DNA from: Melioribacteraceae bacterium
GTDB lineage: Bacteria > Bacteroidota > Ignavibacteria > Ignavibacteriales > Melioribacteraceae
Reading direction: 5' to 3'
Assembly: GCA_016342755.1 (NCBI GenBank)
Contig: JAEINS010000030.1
Location: 1-49,102 of the forward strand
Length of the DNA: 49,102 bases
Below the pieces are notes generated by a model. That model was not told where the DNA came from and did not search any database. It worked only from the letters and a program-made list of their open reading frames with translations. Made by a program: the position numbers and the translations under genes. Shown one piece after another: positions 34,652-43,417 of the stretch (the stretch's first letter is position 1; every line of letters begins with the position of its first letter).

Positions 34652-34753
34652 ATGGTCTCCCAAAATTATTAAAATATATTAATAATCCCCATTATTAAAA
34701 ATTATAATATTCGGATAAAATCAAATTCGGAAAGCAGGCGGGATGTTTAGGAA

Positions 34754-34782
34754 AGATGACATCTATTAAAAAAATGTCATCT
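34754..34782 (-). terminator. Terminator of nagB
   Basis: AGATGACAT and ATGTCATCT form a nine-base stem around an 11-base loop, six bases beyond the nagB stop. The stem is the same sequence as the inner part of the terminator at 33351-33382. Confidence 0.7.
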
Positions 34783-34788
34783 ATAAAA

Positions 34789-35601
34789 TTATTTTAGTAA
34801 CGATTCATGAGAAAGGTTGTTTACTTCAATATCTTTGAAGTAATTTACAGTACCAACTTTTAATTCATAAGTTGCTGCATCATCACAAACAATAAGTCCT
34901 TTTGGATGAAGTTGTAAAGCACTTACAGTCCACATGTGATTTACACCTTCTTCAACAACTTTAGATAAAGCACGTGCTTTGTTGTATCCATTAATAATTA
35001 TTAAGACTTCTTCTGAATCTAAAATAGTTTTAACACCTACAGTCAACGCAGTTTTAGGAACTTTTGATATATCGTTATCAAAAAACCTGGAGTTTGCTAT
35101 GATTGTATCCATTGTTAAAGTTTTAACTCTTGTCAAAGAACCAAGGGATGAAGCTGGTTCGTTAAATGCAATGTGTCCGTCAGGTCCAATTCCGCCAATA
35201 AACAGATTTATACCATTATAAGACGCAATTTTATTTTCGTAATTTCCGCATTCTTCAATTAAATCTTCAGCATTTCCATCAAGTATATTCACATTTTCTT
35301 TTTTCACATCAACATGCGAAAAGAAATTATTCCACATAAAAGAATGGTAACTTTCGGGATGATCGTCAGGTAAACCAACATATTCATCCATGTTAAATGT
35401 TACAACATTCTTAAAAGTAACTTTGCCATCATTATAAAGCTTAATTAGTTCTTTATACATTCCAATAGGAGATGATCCCGTTGGCAAACCAAGAACAAAC
35501 GGCTTTTTTTCTGTAGGATTAAAGTCATTAATCCTTTTCACTACATAATACGCAGCCCATTTAGAAATATTTTCATAATTCGGTTGAATTATTACTCTCA
35601 T
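34789..35601 (-). CDS. nagB: Glucosamine-6-phosphate deaminase
   Basis: Converts glucosamine 6-phosphate to fructose 6-phosphate and ammonia. The 270-residue protein has [13 protein letters not shown] near 40, [19 protein letters not shown] near 70 (catalytic Asp) and [18 protein letters not shown] near 137 (catalytic His). ATG 35601 gives the normal family N-terminus [10 protein letters not shown] and has GGGGAT upstream; an in-frame extension to 35664 is not homologous. It forms an amino-sugar pair with the GlmU-like gene, though each has its own terminator. Confidence 0.95.
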   Translation of the reverse strand: MRVIIQPNYENISKWAAYYVVKRINDFNPTEKKPFVLGLPTGSSPIGMYKELIKLYNDGKVTFKNVVTFNMDEYVGLPDDHPESYHSFMWNNFFSHVDVKKENVNILDGNAEDLIEECGNYENKIASYNGINLFIGGIGPDGHIAFNEPASSLGSLTRVKTLTMDTIIANSRFFDNDISKVPKTALTVGVKTILDSEEVLIIINGYNKARALSKVVEEGVNHMWTVSALQLHPKGLIVCDDAATYELKVGTVNYFKDIEVNNLSHESLLK

Positions 35602-35720
35602 ATTATTATCCCCAATAATAAAATTGCAAAGCATAATATTAACATTATTACTTAAAAAAGGCAATATTCAGTTTTAATGAAATGGAGTAAAAATAGGATA
35701 TGTGATAAATAAGAAAAGGA

Positions 35721-35746
35721 AGTGCTCATGTTTTAAGATGAGCACT
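35721..35746 (-). terminator. Terminator of the POT transporter gene
   Basis: AGTGCTCAT and ATGAGCACT form a nine-base stem around an eight-base loop, just beyond the stop of the transporter on the minus strand. The downstream T-run is broken (TTCCTTTTCTT). Confidence 0.65.
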
Positions 35747-35753
35747 TAAAATT

Positions 35754-37403
35754 TTAGTGACCGCCGGTATGTTCTTTAACAACTCTTTTTAACCATTTTA
35801 ACATTACAAAAAGAAGTAATGCAACGGCAGCGGCAAGAGCACCATTTATTAAGAAATAAACAGCTTTATTTTCTATTGTAATAAACATTCCTGATAAAAC
35901 ACCGGAAGCTTTATTACCGATAGCGGTTGCCATAAACCAGCCGCCCATTAAAAGAGCAGTAAATCTAGGCGGGGCTAATTTTGAAACTAGTGAAAGTCCC
36001 ATAGGACTTAAACAAAGTTCGCCAAAGGTTAGAACTCCGTACATCGAAATTATCCACAAGGCGGATACTTTTGATGCACCATTTCCTCCAACCATTACAG
36101 CACCAACCATTATAAGCATTGATAACGCGGTTACAACAACACCAAGTACAATTTTGCCGGGAGTAGAAGGCTCTTTTTTCCTCCGGGCTAAGAAGGTCCA
36201 CAAGACCACAATTAATGGCGTAAGAATAATTACAAAGCCTGGATTTGCCGATTGAAATATTTCTGTGTTAAGTAATGAAATACTCTCGCCTTCTTTTGGC
36301 CATTCTTCTTTAGGCAAATTATTAAGATAAGGATGAGGTCCTTCAGTAATAATAGGTTTCCCTTCGGCATCCAATACAGGAGTACCATGTCCGTCAACCT
36401 TTGTTACTTCCTGAAATTCCGAAGTTACTGTTTCCGCAAATCCTAATTCGCCAAGTGGTCCCTGAACAACGGCAGGCATTTCTCTTGATGTATAATCATT
36501 TGCCCATAAGGTCATTGCAGAACCATTCTGATGCAGAATCATAAAGAAAACACCGCCGGCTAAAAATACCGCGTATAACGCACCAAGCTGTTCACGTTCT
36601 TTTTTATCGCCATTTTTCCATATTGAGAAGTAATAATAAAGTAATGGAAGACATGCAAACATAAATGCGTCAGTAGATTCTGAGAAAAAAGTAGTTCCAA
36701 AAACTAAAGTAGGAAGGAACCAGCCAATTATACCTGCAATAGCAGCCGGTACAAATATTATATACATAATTTTACTTATTGATGTGTCTTCAGGTTTTGC
36801 CGGTGTAATAAAATCGACTTCCTTAACATGCTTTTGACCCATAAAGAACCATGCTAACCCGACAAACATTCCAATACCGGCTAAAGCAAATGCAGAACTC
36901 CAGCCATAATTATTTCTTAAAAATGCGGCGAAGAAGTTACAAATGAATGCACCTATATTTATACCCATATAGAAAATATTGTATCCGGAATCTTTATGAG
37001 CGGCATATTTTTCATTATCATATAATCTGCCAACTAAAGTTGAAATATTTGGCTTGAAGAATCCATTACCAACAATAATTGAAAGTAGAGATAAATAGAA
37101 TATCATATCGTTACCGGGAACTGCAAGTCCAAGATAACCTAATCCCATTAAAGTACCGCCAATGAAAATAGATTTACGGTATCCTAAAAATCTATCTGCT
37201 AAAAGTCCGCCAAGAAACGGGGTTAAATAAACCAAGGCCAAATAAGTACCATAAATATCAGTTGAAAATGTAGCTGTGAATCCCTTACCATCAGGCGCAA
37301 TCATATAAAGGGTAAAGATTCCCAACATTAAATAAAAACCGAATCTTTCCCACATTTCAGTAAAGAAAAGCACAGGAAGACCCTTGGGGTGTTTACTAAA
37401 CAT
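35754..37403 (-). CDS. POT family proton-coupled peptide transporter
   Basis: A 549-residue carrier of the proton-dependent oligopeptide transporter family. It has the ExxER motif in FTEMWERFGFYLMLGI, FLGGLLADRFLGYRKSIFIGG (PTR2 signature), and PNISTLVGRLYDNE. There are about 12-14 membrane segments. A hydrophilic insert of about 60 residues (around 320-380, with DGHGTPVLDAEGKP) sits between helices, as is common in Bacteroidota POT proteins. It imports di- and tripeptides in symport with H+. GGAGAAAAT precedes the ATG. Confidence 0.94.
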   Translation of the reverse strand: MFSKHPKGLPVLFFTEMWERFGFYLMLGIFTLYMIAPDGKGFTATFSTDIYGTYLALVYLTPFLGGLLADRFLGYRKSIFIGGTLMGLGYLGLAVPGNDMIFYLSLLSIIVGNGFFKPNISTLVGRLYDNEKYAAHKDSGYNIFYMGINIGAFICNFFAAFLRNNYGWSSAFALAGIGMFVGLAWFFMGQKHVKEVDFITPAKPEDTSISKIMYIIFVPAAIAGIIGWFLPTLVFGTTFFSESTDAFMFACLPLLYYYFSIWKNGDKKEREQLGALYAVFLAGGVFFMILHQNGSAMTLWANDYTSREMPAVVQGPLGELGFAETVTSEFQEVTKVDGHGTPVLDAEGKPIITEGPHPYLNNLPKEEWPKEGESISLLNTEIFQSANPGFVIILTPLIVVLWTFLARRKKEPSTPGKIVLGVVVTALSMLIMVGAVMVGGNGASKVSALWIISMYGVLTFGELCLSPMGLSLVSKLAPPRFTALLMGGWFMATAIGNKASGVLSGMFITIENKAVYFLINGALAAAVALLLFVMLKWLKRVVKEHTGGH

Positions 37404-37658
37404 ATTTTCTCCAAACTATTTAATAATGATAAAAACTGATTAGAATAAGAATAAACAGTCCGATAAAATTCTCATTTTATTTGCACAATTCCAAATAATA
37501 TTTTGGTTTGTTGCATAATAACCGCATTTGTCCAAAATAAAACAGAAAAATATTAAAACGGCATAAATTGGAGAGATGTGAAAATATTACGTTAAAATTT
37601 TTTTTTTCATAAAATCTATTTTTATTTATTTATAAGTTTTATATATTTCGAGTCTTGA

Positions 37659-37687
37659 TTGATCTGACAGTATTGTTTTTATATATT
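37659..37687 (+). promoter_or_regulatory. Promoter of tRNA-Ser
   Basis: TTGATC, 17 bases, then TATATT, ending seven bases before the mature tRNA 5' end. It is a sigma-70-like arrangement well placed for this gene. Confidence 0.5.
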
Positions 37688-37694
37688 TTAGCAC

Positions 37695-37782
<88 letters not shown>

Positions 37783-37783
37783 A

Positions 37784-37822
37784 AAAGCCCTTTGTTTATA
37801 ATAACTTAGGGCTTTTTCTTTT
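37784..37822 (+). terminator. Terminator of tRNA-Ser
   Basis: AAAGCCCT and AGGGCTTT form an eight-base stem around a 16-base loop, followed by TTCTTTT. Confidence 0.8.
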
Positions 37823-38087
37823 GGTGTTCTTACGGTAATAACCTCTAAAACTTCCCATATCCTAGAAAAATTATAACTTACTATAATTCAAAATGTTGTA
37901 AATATCTTAAGCTATATTTATCTTGCTAAAAATAGTTAGATTAACTATTTTAATTAATGAGTGGTGATTTTTACTAAATGCATTTATAGTGTTTAAGCTT
38001 GCCTAGATATTTTATTGCCATTTTTTCGAGGGGTAGAATTAATTAGTGACTAATTAGGACGTATCAATAAATAAAATAGTGAATACT

Positions 38088-39815
38088 ATGGGAATTATTA
38101 AACAAAATCCATTTAGGATTTTAGGGCTAACCAGTGAAGCCACTGAGAGAGGAATTCAAAAACAGATAGGTATTATCAAGCGTTATGCTGAGATAGGAAA
38201 GTCTAAAACATTTGATTATGATTTTAATTCCTTGGGAGAAATATCTCGAAATCTTGAGGATTTACAGACTGCGGCAAGTAAAATTGAGCAGGCTGAAAAG
38301 AAAATTTTACATGCCTTGTTTTGGTTTATTAATCAAAATCAATATGACGAAATTGCTTTTAATAATTTAATAAACTCTAATTATGAAAAAGCAATTGATG
38401 TTTGGGAGAAAACTTTGAGAGGTGAAGTTTCCCAAAAGAACTTTTCCTCATATCAAAACCTTTCTACATTATATCTCGCTTTATCTACCATAAATGGTTC
38501 ATTAAATGTTGAACAGTTAGAGAAAGGTATTGAATTAAAAGGCAGATTACTTTTTTCAGAAAATGTTAAATATCTATTTGAGGAAGTATGTGGAAGCAAT
38601 TCTTTACTCAATCCCAAAGCATTAAATCAAGGATTTATTGATGAAGTAATAAATCTCATTAAACCTTATACCGAAGGAACAAATGGATTTAGTACAAAGC
38701 AAATACTCCCATTGTTTGATTCATATCCAAGTAATATTAAAAAGTATCTACAAGATTATTTTACTTCAACTCCTTTGTCAATTATTGAAAATGAAATAGA
38801 GAAAACAATTGAGATAAGAAAAAAAGCTCCACATAACGCTGATAAATTTGTAAAGATTCTCTACAAAGTTGCAAAGCCGGAAATTGTTAAGCTTAAAACT
38901 ATTATTGGTATTGAGCATGTACAATACAAGATGATAATTAATAAGCTTGCTAATGAAATTATGCAGTGTTCAATTGAATACTATAACTATCACATTGAAA
39001 ATTCAACAGAAATTGAGCCTTATAAAAAAGCATTGAAAATGGCAAAGCTGGCAAAGTCACTTAAGCCAACCGGCCAGGAAGAAGCAAGAATTAATGACGC
39101 ACTTAATAATCTTGAAGATATGCGTTATAGAGAGATACATGAAGTTGTGGAATTTATAAAGGGGATTAATGAGGCTTTTGACAAAGTCAATGAAGAAAAC
39201 AAGAGTCTAACGAATATAGCCATGGGAAGAATATCATATTTAAAAGAAGATATTATTATTGAAATGACAAATCAATTGTTAAATGATCATATCATTAAAA
39301 AGATTGCACATTCTGATAGAGATGAATTAATTAATACTTTTTTTAATGAGTTAAAAAAAATACTCAAAAATATTTCCAAATCTAACGTAGAGATTTTTAG
39401 AAAACTGATGTCTAATTTCATTGTATTCCTTCCAGTAACGAACAATATAAAATATCAAATTAAAAAATCGAGATTCGAGAAGGATTTAGAAAGATTAAAT
39501 AATGATCTACTGAAAGCCAAAAATAAGAAAATGTATGTTGCAAAAATTGAAGCTCTTGAATCCCAAAAGTTAAAAATAAATATTTGGAAATTTATTAAAA
39601 CTAGAAAAAAAAGAGAACGACAACTTGCAGAAGTCCAGCAAAGGATTGATTCCTTAAAAAGAAAGGGTCTCGAAGAAAAGAAAAATAATATTGAACAAAT
39701 CGAAAAATTCATATTAGATATAAAGGAACGTATTGAAGAGTTAGAGAAAATTTACTCTGAACATATTCTAGTAAAAGAAAATGTGAATAAATATGAAGAG
39801 GGAGAAATATTTTGA
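38088..39815 (+). CDS. J-domain-like protein without HPD, coiled-coil C-terminus
   Basis: About 575 residues. The N-terminus reads NPFRILGLTSEATERGIQKQ, the opening of a J-domain (helix I plus start of helix II), but no HPD follows. Instead there is a conserved-looking helical stretch ending in ILHALFWFINQNQYDEIAF. The middle is helical and TPR-like; the last 110 residues are a basic coiled coil. The start is ATG 38088 or GTG 38079, neither with a good Shine-Dalgarno. The stop overlaps the next start by three bases. As the first gene of the Hsp70 operon it is probably the client-delivering cochaperone. I do not recognise the whole family; the J-like call rests on the first 20-30 residues. Confidence 0.6.
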   Translation: MGIIKQNPFRILGLTSEATERGIQKQIGIIKRYAEIGKSKTFDYDFNSLGEISRNLEDLQTAASKIEQAEKKILHALFWFINQNQYDEIAFNNLINSNYEKAIDVWEKTLRGEVSQKNFSSYQNLSTLYLALSTINGSLNVEQLEKGIELKGRLLFSENVKYLFEEVCGSNSLLNPKALNQGFIDEVINLIKPYTEGTNGFSTKQILPLFDSYPSNIKKYLQDYFTSTPLSIIENEIEKTIEIRKKAPHNADKFVKILYKVAKPEIVKLKTIIGIEHVQYKMIINKLANEIMQCSIEYYNYHIENSTEIEPYKKALKMAKLAKSLKPTGQEEARINDALNNLEDMRYREIHEVVEFIKGINEAFDKVNEENKSLTNIAMGRISYLKEDIIIEMTNQLLNDHIIKKIAHSDRDELINTFFNELKKILKNISKSNVEIFRKLMSNFIVFLPVTNNIKYQIKKSRFEKDLERLNNDLLKAKNKKMYVAKIEALESQKLKINIWKFIKTRKKRERQLAEVQQRIDSLKRKGLEEKKNNIEQIEKFILDIKERIEELEKIYSEHILVKENVNKYEEGEIF

Positions 39816-40849
39816 GAATTATTTTGAAAATTCAACTTTTTGTAGTACTATTTTTAATTTTAGGTAATAACATATTTGCCCAGATTGATTCCGTTCTCAT
39901 TAATAATAACATCGAAATAGTAAAATCAAAAATTTTAACTTTAGAAAAAAGTATTTCAAGATTCGAAGAGAGTGAAAAAAAACAAATTGTTCTAAATAAT
40001 AGTCTCACAAATCAATTAGATAGTATAAAATCCAGTTATTATCACATAATTAGAAATAATGAGAAGTTGTTGACTACTATAAACAGTTTAAAGAATCAAT
40101 TCAACAAAATTACAGTTGATATTAAAATCCAAGAAGAAAATGTATCGACTTTGTTTGACAGCTTAAATAATATTGCTCGTTCTAATACAGAGGTTATTAA
40201 GAAAATTAAAATTGATCTTAGTGGTAAAATTGAAACTAATCAGCAAGTTGCTGATAAAAGCATTACTAAGTTAGAAGATGATTTGAGTAGAACAACCTTG
40301 TATTGGATAATAGCAATTTTAATTATTGTAATTCTCGTAATTGTTCTTACTTATTTTTTGCGTAAGCAAATTTTCAAACAGAAAATCGATTTAGATAGTA
40401 CTTTAAAGGAAACTAGGAAATCACTGGAAGAAGAAGGTGTTAAACTTGATAATAAACTTATAGAAGTTCTCGAAACACAATTAAAAGTAATTGAAAATAG
40501 TGGTATTGGAAAATCACAAGAAACAGACCATACATTAGCTTTAAAAGTTGCAGATGAAATAATTCGAATACAGAAAAATCTCACTCGCATGGATGAAAAT
40601 ACCAAAGGATTAAAGCAACTGATAGCTTCTGTAAAACGAATACAAGATAATTTTGCCTCAAATGGTTATGAACTTGTTGAGATGTTAGGTCTTGAATACA
40701 ATGAAGGAATGAAAGTATCAGCTAATTTTATTCTTGATGAAAGTTTAGAACCAGGGAAACAAACTATTACAAGAATCATAAAACCTCAAGTTAATTATAA
40801 AGGTGTTATGATTCAGTCAGCACAAATAGAAGTTAGTCAAGGAGAATAA
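39812..40849 (+). CDS. Membrane-anchored coiled-coil protein with GrpE-like C-terminus
   Basis: A 345-residue protein with a signal peptide (ILKIQLFVVLFLILGNNIFAQ), then an extracytoplasmic coiled coil (about 30-155). One membrane helix follows at about 160-182 (LYWIIAILIIVILVIVLTYF), then a cytoplasmic coiled coil and a small C-terminal domain. That domain (MLGLEYNEGMKVSANFILDE, then ITRIIKPQVNYKGVMIQSAQ) follows the pattern of the GrpE beta-wing, whose partner is the Hsp70 nucleotide-binding domain. The coiled coil plus beta-wing is also GrpE-like in order. The start is TTG 39812 after GAGGGAG. It directly precedes the Hsp70 gene by five bases. The GrpE resemblance is pattern-based and needs a profile search. 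Confidence 0.55.
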   Translation: MRIILKIQLFVVLFLILGNNIFAQIDSVLINNNIEIVKSKILTLEKSISRFEESEKKQIVLNNSLTNQLDSIKSSYYHIIRNNEKLLTTINSLKNQFNKITVDIKIQEENVSTLFDSLNNIARSNTEVIKKIKIDLSGKIETNQQVADKSITKLEDDLSRTTLYWIIAILIIVILVIVLTYFLRKQIFKQKIDLDSTLKETRKSLEEEGVKLDNKLIEVLETQLKVIENSGIGKSQETDHTLALKVADEIIRIQKNLTRMDENTKGLKQLIASVKRIQDNFASNGYELVEMLGLEYNEGMKVSANFILDESLEPGKQTITRIIKPQVNYKGVMIQSAQIEVSQGE

Positions 40850-40854
40850 AGATA

Positions 40855-43413
40855 ATGATTAGAACAAAAATTGATTACGGATTAGATTTAGGTACAACAA
40901 ATTCAGCTATTTCTCGTATGGAAAACGGTGAACCTGTTATAAAAAAAACTGATACATTAAAAGATACTATGCCTTCTTGTGTCTATATCAACAAAAAGAA
41001 AGCAATTCAGGTTGGAGATAGTGCCTATAATGCAATGAAAAGAGATAAACTTAAAGCGATGAAAAACTTTGATTCGGACATATCTAATTCATTTATCGAA
41101 TTTAAAAGAACAATGGGTACTGATAAAATATACTATTGTTCAAACCTAGACAAGAACTCAACTTCAGAAGAATTATCAGCGGAAGTCATAAAAAGTTTGA
41201 AAAGTTTTGTATCTGATGAGAACTTTAATACAATTGTAATTACCGTTCCAGCTAAGTTCACGATAAATCAAAAAGATGCTACTCTTCGTTCAGCTGCTGA
41301 ATATGCAGGTTTTCAGCATGTAGAACTCTTACAAGAGCCAATAGCGGCTTCTATGGCTTATGGCTTAGAATCAAAAAGCAAAAATGGTTATTGGTTAGTT
41401 TTTGATTTTGGTGGTGGTACATTTGATGCTGCACTTCTCCGAGTTGAAGAAGGTATAATGAAAGTAATTGATACAGAAGGTGATAATTATCTTGGTGGCA
41501 AAAATCTTGATTATGCAATAGTTGATGAAATAATCATTCCATACTTACAAAAAAACAATGTAATTGATAGTATTTTAGAAAATGATGTAAAAAGAAAAAT
41601 TTTGCAAGATGCTATGAAATTTTTTGCTGAGGAAACAAAAATTCAAATGTCATTTAATGAAACTCATAATATTCTGTCTGATCTTGGTGATATTCCTGGA
41701 GAAGATGATGAAGGGGAAGAATTTGAATTAGATATTACAGTAACACAGGATATGATGAAAGAAGTAATTGGCCCAATTTTTCAAAAAGCAATAAACATTT
41801 GTAAGGAGCTATTAGAAAGAAGAGGTTTGAATAATTCTACATTAGACTCTCTAATTCTAGTTGGAGGTCCGACTTATTCCCCTGTTTTAAGAAAAATGCT
41901 TGAAGAACAAATAATTAAACCAGATACTAGTGTTGATCCAATGACTGTGGTTTCAAAAGGTGCTGCTTTATATGCTTCTACAATAGATATATCTGAAGAC
42001 ATAAAGGAACAACAGAGAGATAAAACAAAAATACAATTAGAATTTAGTTTTGAAGCAACTACAGTTGAAGATGAAGAGTTAGTAACTGTTAAAATTTTGA
42101 AAGATAAAACTATAGGAGACATTCCAGATAAGATATATGTAGATATTGTAAGAAACGATAAAGCATGGTCAAGCGGTAAAACTGAAATAGATGATATTGG
42201 TGAAATTATTGAAGTTAAATTGAATTCAGGAAAGCCAAATGCTTTTAGTGTGATGACATTTGATGAAAAGGGAGATTTATTACCTAGTGAACCAGTTGAA
42301 TTTACTATTATTCAAGGTTCAAAGATTGGGAGTGCTACATTACCATACCATATTGGAATTGATATAAAAGATAGGAAGAGTAGTAAGATAGTATTTAAAA
42401 CTGTTCCAGGACTAGAAAAAAACCAATCAATTCCAGCAACTGGTGGTTGGAATGGATTAAAAACACAAAAACAAATTAGACCAGGAATAAAAGAGGATTT
42501 TATTAAAATTCCAATTTATCAAGGAGAACATGGAGCTGACGGAAGTAGAGCTATTTATAATGAACATGTGTATGATGTAGTTATTTCAGGAGAGGATCTT
42601 CCAAAATTATTGCCTGAAGGTAGTGATGTGGATTTAATAATAAAGGTAGATAGGTCTGAAATAATAAGTTTTTCCGCCTTTTTCCCCACGCTAGACCATA
42701 CTTATGATTTGAATGTTCCCCGACAAGAAACACAAAAAGAAATCAGTGCTGATTGGTTAGAGAGTGAGATTAGTAAAGCACAACATACGCTAAATATGAT
42801 CAAACAAGAAAACATTATTCAGAATTCTGAAGAAATAGAAAAATTAGAAGAAGAAATTGATGAAATGAAAAAAAGATTTAATCAAGGTAGAAGTGATTAT
42901 GATAGAAAAAAAGATGTTCGTGATAGTCTAATACGTTCACTTAAAAAGATTGATAAAATGCAGGATGAAGGAGAATGGCCAAAAATAGAAGAAGAACTTA
43001 AAGATGTTTTTTACCGTTTGGAATCTGTTAACAAAGAGCTTGGAAATGAAAAAACTTCGACACTAGTAGAACAATTTAAAGAACAGATGCCAGTGGTGCT
43101 AAAAGAAAAAAATGTGAAGGTAGCAGAAGATTTAATTGAAAATATGCGAGCTTTAGATTTTGATTTAGTTGATAAAGGATTGGGAGCACAATTCGAAATT
43201 ATGATATTAAAAAACTTACATGATGATTTTGATACTTTAGACTGGAAAGATGAAAATAGAGCAAGAATGATCTTAAATAGAGGAATAGAGCTAGCAGCAG
43301 ATAATCCCTCTAAGCAAAAATTACGTACAATTGTTGTAGAGTTATATAGTTTATTACCTGAAGCCCAGAAGCCAATTATTGGTGGAGGTGATGGAAGTCA
43401 TTTAATCGGATAA
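40855..43413 (+). CDS. Divergent long Hsp70 family chaperone
   Basis: An 852-residue Hsp70, about 200 longer than DnaK. The nucleotide-binding domain (1-385) is intact: phosphate loop 1 YGLDLGTTNSAIS, VITVPAKFTINQKDATLRSA, phosphate loop 2 LVFDFGGGTFDAALL, and adenosine motif LILVGGPTYSPVLRKML. The DnaK interdomain linker and start of the substrate domain (DVTPLSLG) are missing; the sequence passes into an acidic beta-rich region with no recognisable substrate pocket. The last 230 residues are helical with a coiled coil (EEIEKLEEEIDEMKKRF). ATPase function is very likely. Client binding must differ from DnaK. It lies between the GrpE-like gene and the pseudokinase-AAA gene. Confidence 0.9.
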   Translation: MIRTKIDYGLDLGTTNSAISRMENGEPVIKKTDTLKDTMPSCVYINKKKAIQVGDSAYNAMKRDKLKAMKNFDSDISNSFIEFKRTMGTDKIYYCSNLDKNSTSEELSAEVIKSLKSFVSDENFNTIVITVPAKFTINQKDATLRSAAEYAGFQHVELLQEPIAASMAYGLESKSKNGYWLVFDFGGGTFDAALLRVEEGIMKVIDTEGDNYLGGKNLDYAIVDEIIIPYLQKNNVIDSILENDVKRKILQDAMKFFAEETKIQMSFNETHNILSDLGDIPGEDDEGEEFELDITVTQDMMKEVIGPIFQKAINICKELLERRGLNNSTLDSLILVGGPTYSPVLRKMLEEQIIKPDTSVDPMTVVSKGAALYASTIDISEDIKEQQRDKTKIQLEFSFEATTVEDEELVTVKILKDKTIGDIPDKIYVDIVRNDKAWSSGKTEIDDIGEIIEVKLNSGKPNAFSVMTFDEKGDLLPSEPVEFTIIQGSKIGSATLPYHIGIDIKDRKSSKIVFKTVPGLEKNQSIPATGGWNGLKTQKQIRPGIKEDFIKIPIYQGEHGADGSRAIYNEHVYDVVISGEDLPKLLPEGSDVDLIIKVDRSEIISFSAFFPTLDHTYDLNVPRQETQKEISADWLESEISKAQHTLNMIKQENIIQNSEEIEKLEEEIDEMKKRFNQGRSDYDRKKDVRDSLIRSLKKIDKMQDEGEWPKIEEELKDVFYRLESVNKELGNEKTSTLVEQFKEQMPVVLKEKNVKVAEDLIENMRALDFDLVDKGLGAQFEIMILKNLHDDFDTLDWKDENRARMILNRGIELAADNPSKQKLRTIVVELYSLLPEAQKPIIGGGDGSHLIG

Positions 43414-43417
43414 TGAA

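Noticed and set aside
35602-35664. N-terminal extension of NagB
   Set aside because: The extra 21 residues are not homologous to NagB and ATG 35601 has GGGGAT upstream.
37404-37658. Intergenic stretch between the POT gene and the tRNA promoter
   Set aside because: AT-rich with a few imperfect inverted repeats (around CCAAATAATATTTTGG); no gene, riboswitch or convincing structure seen.
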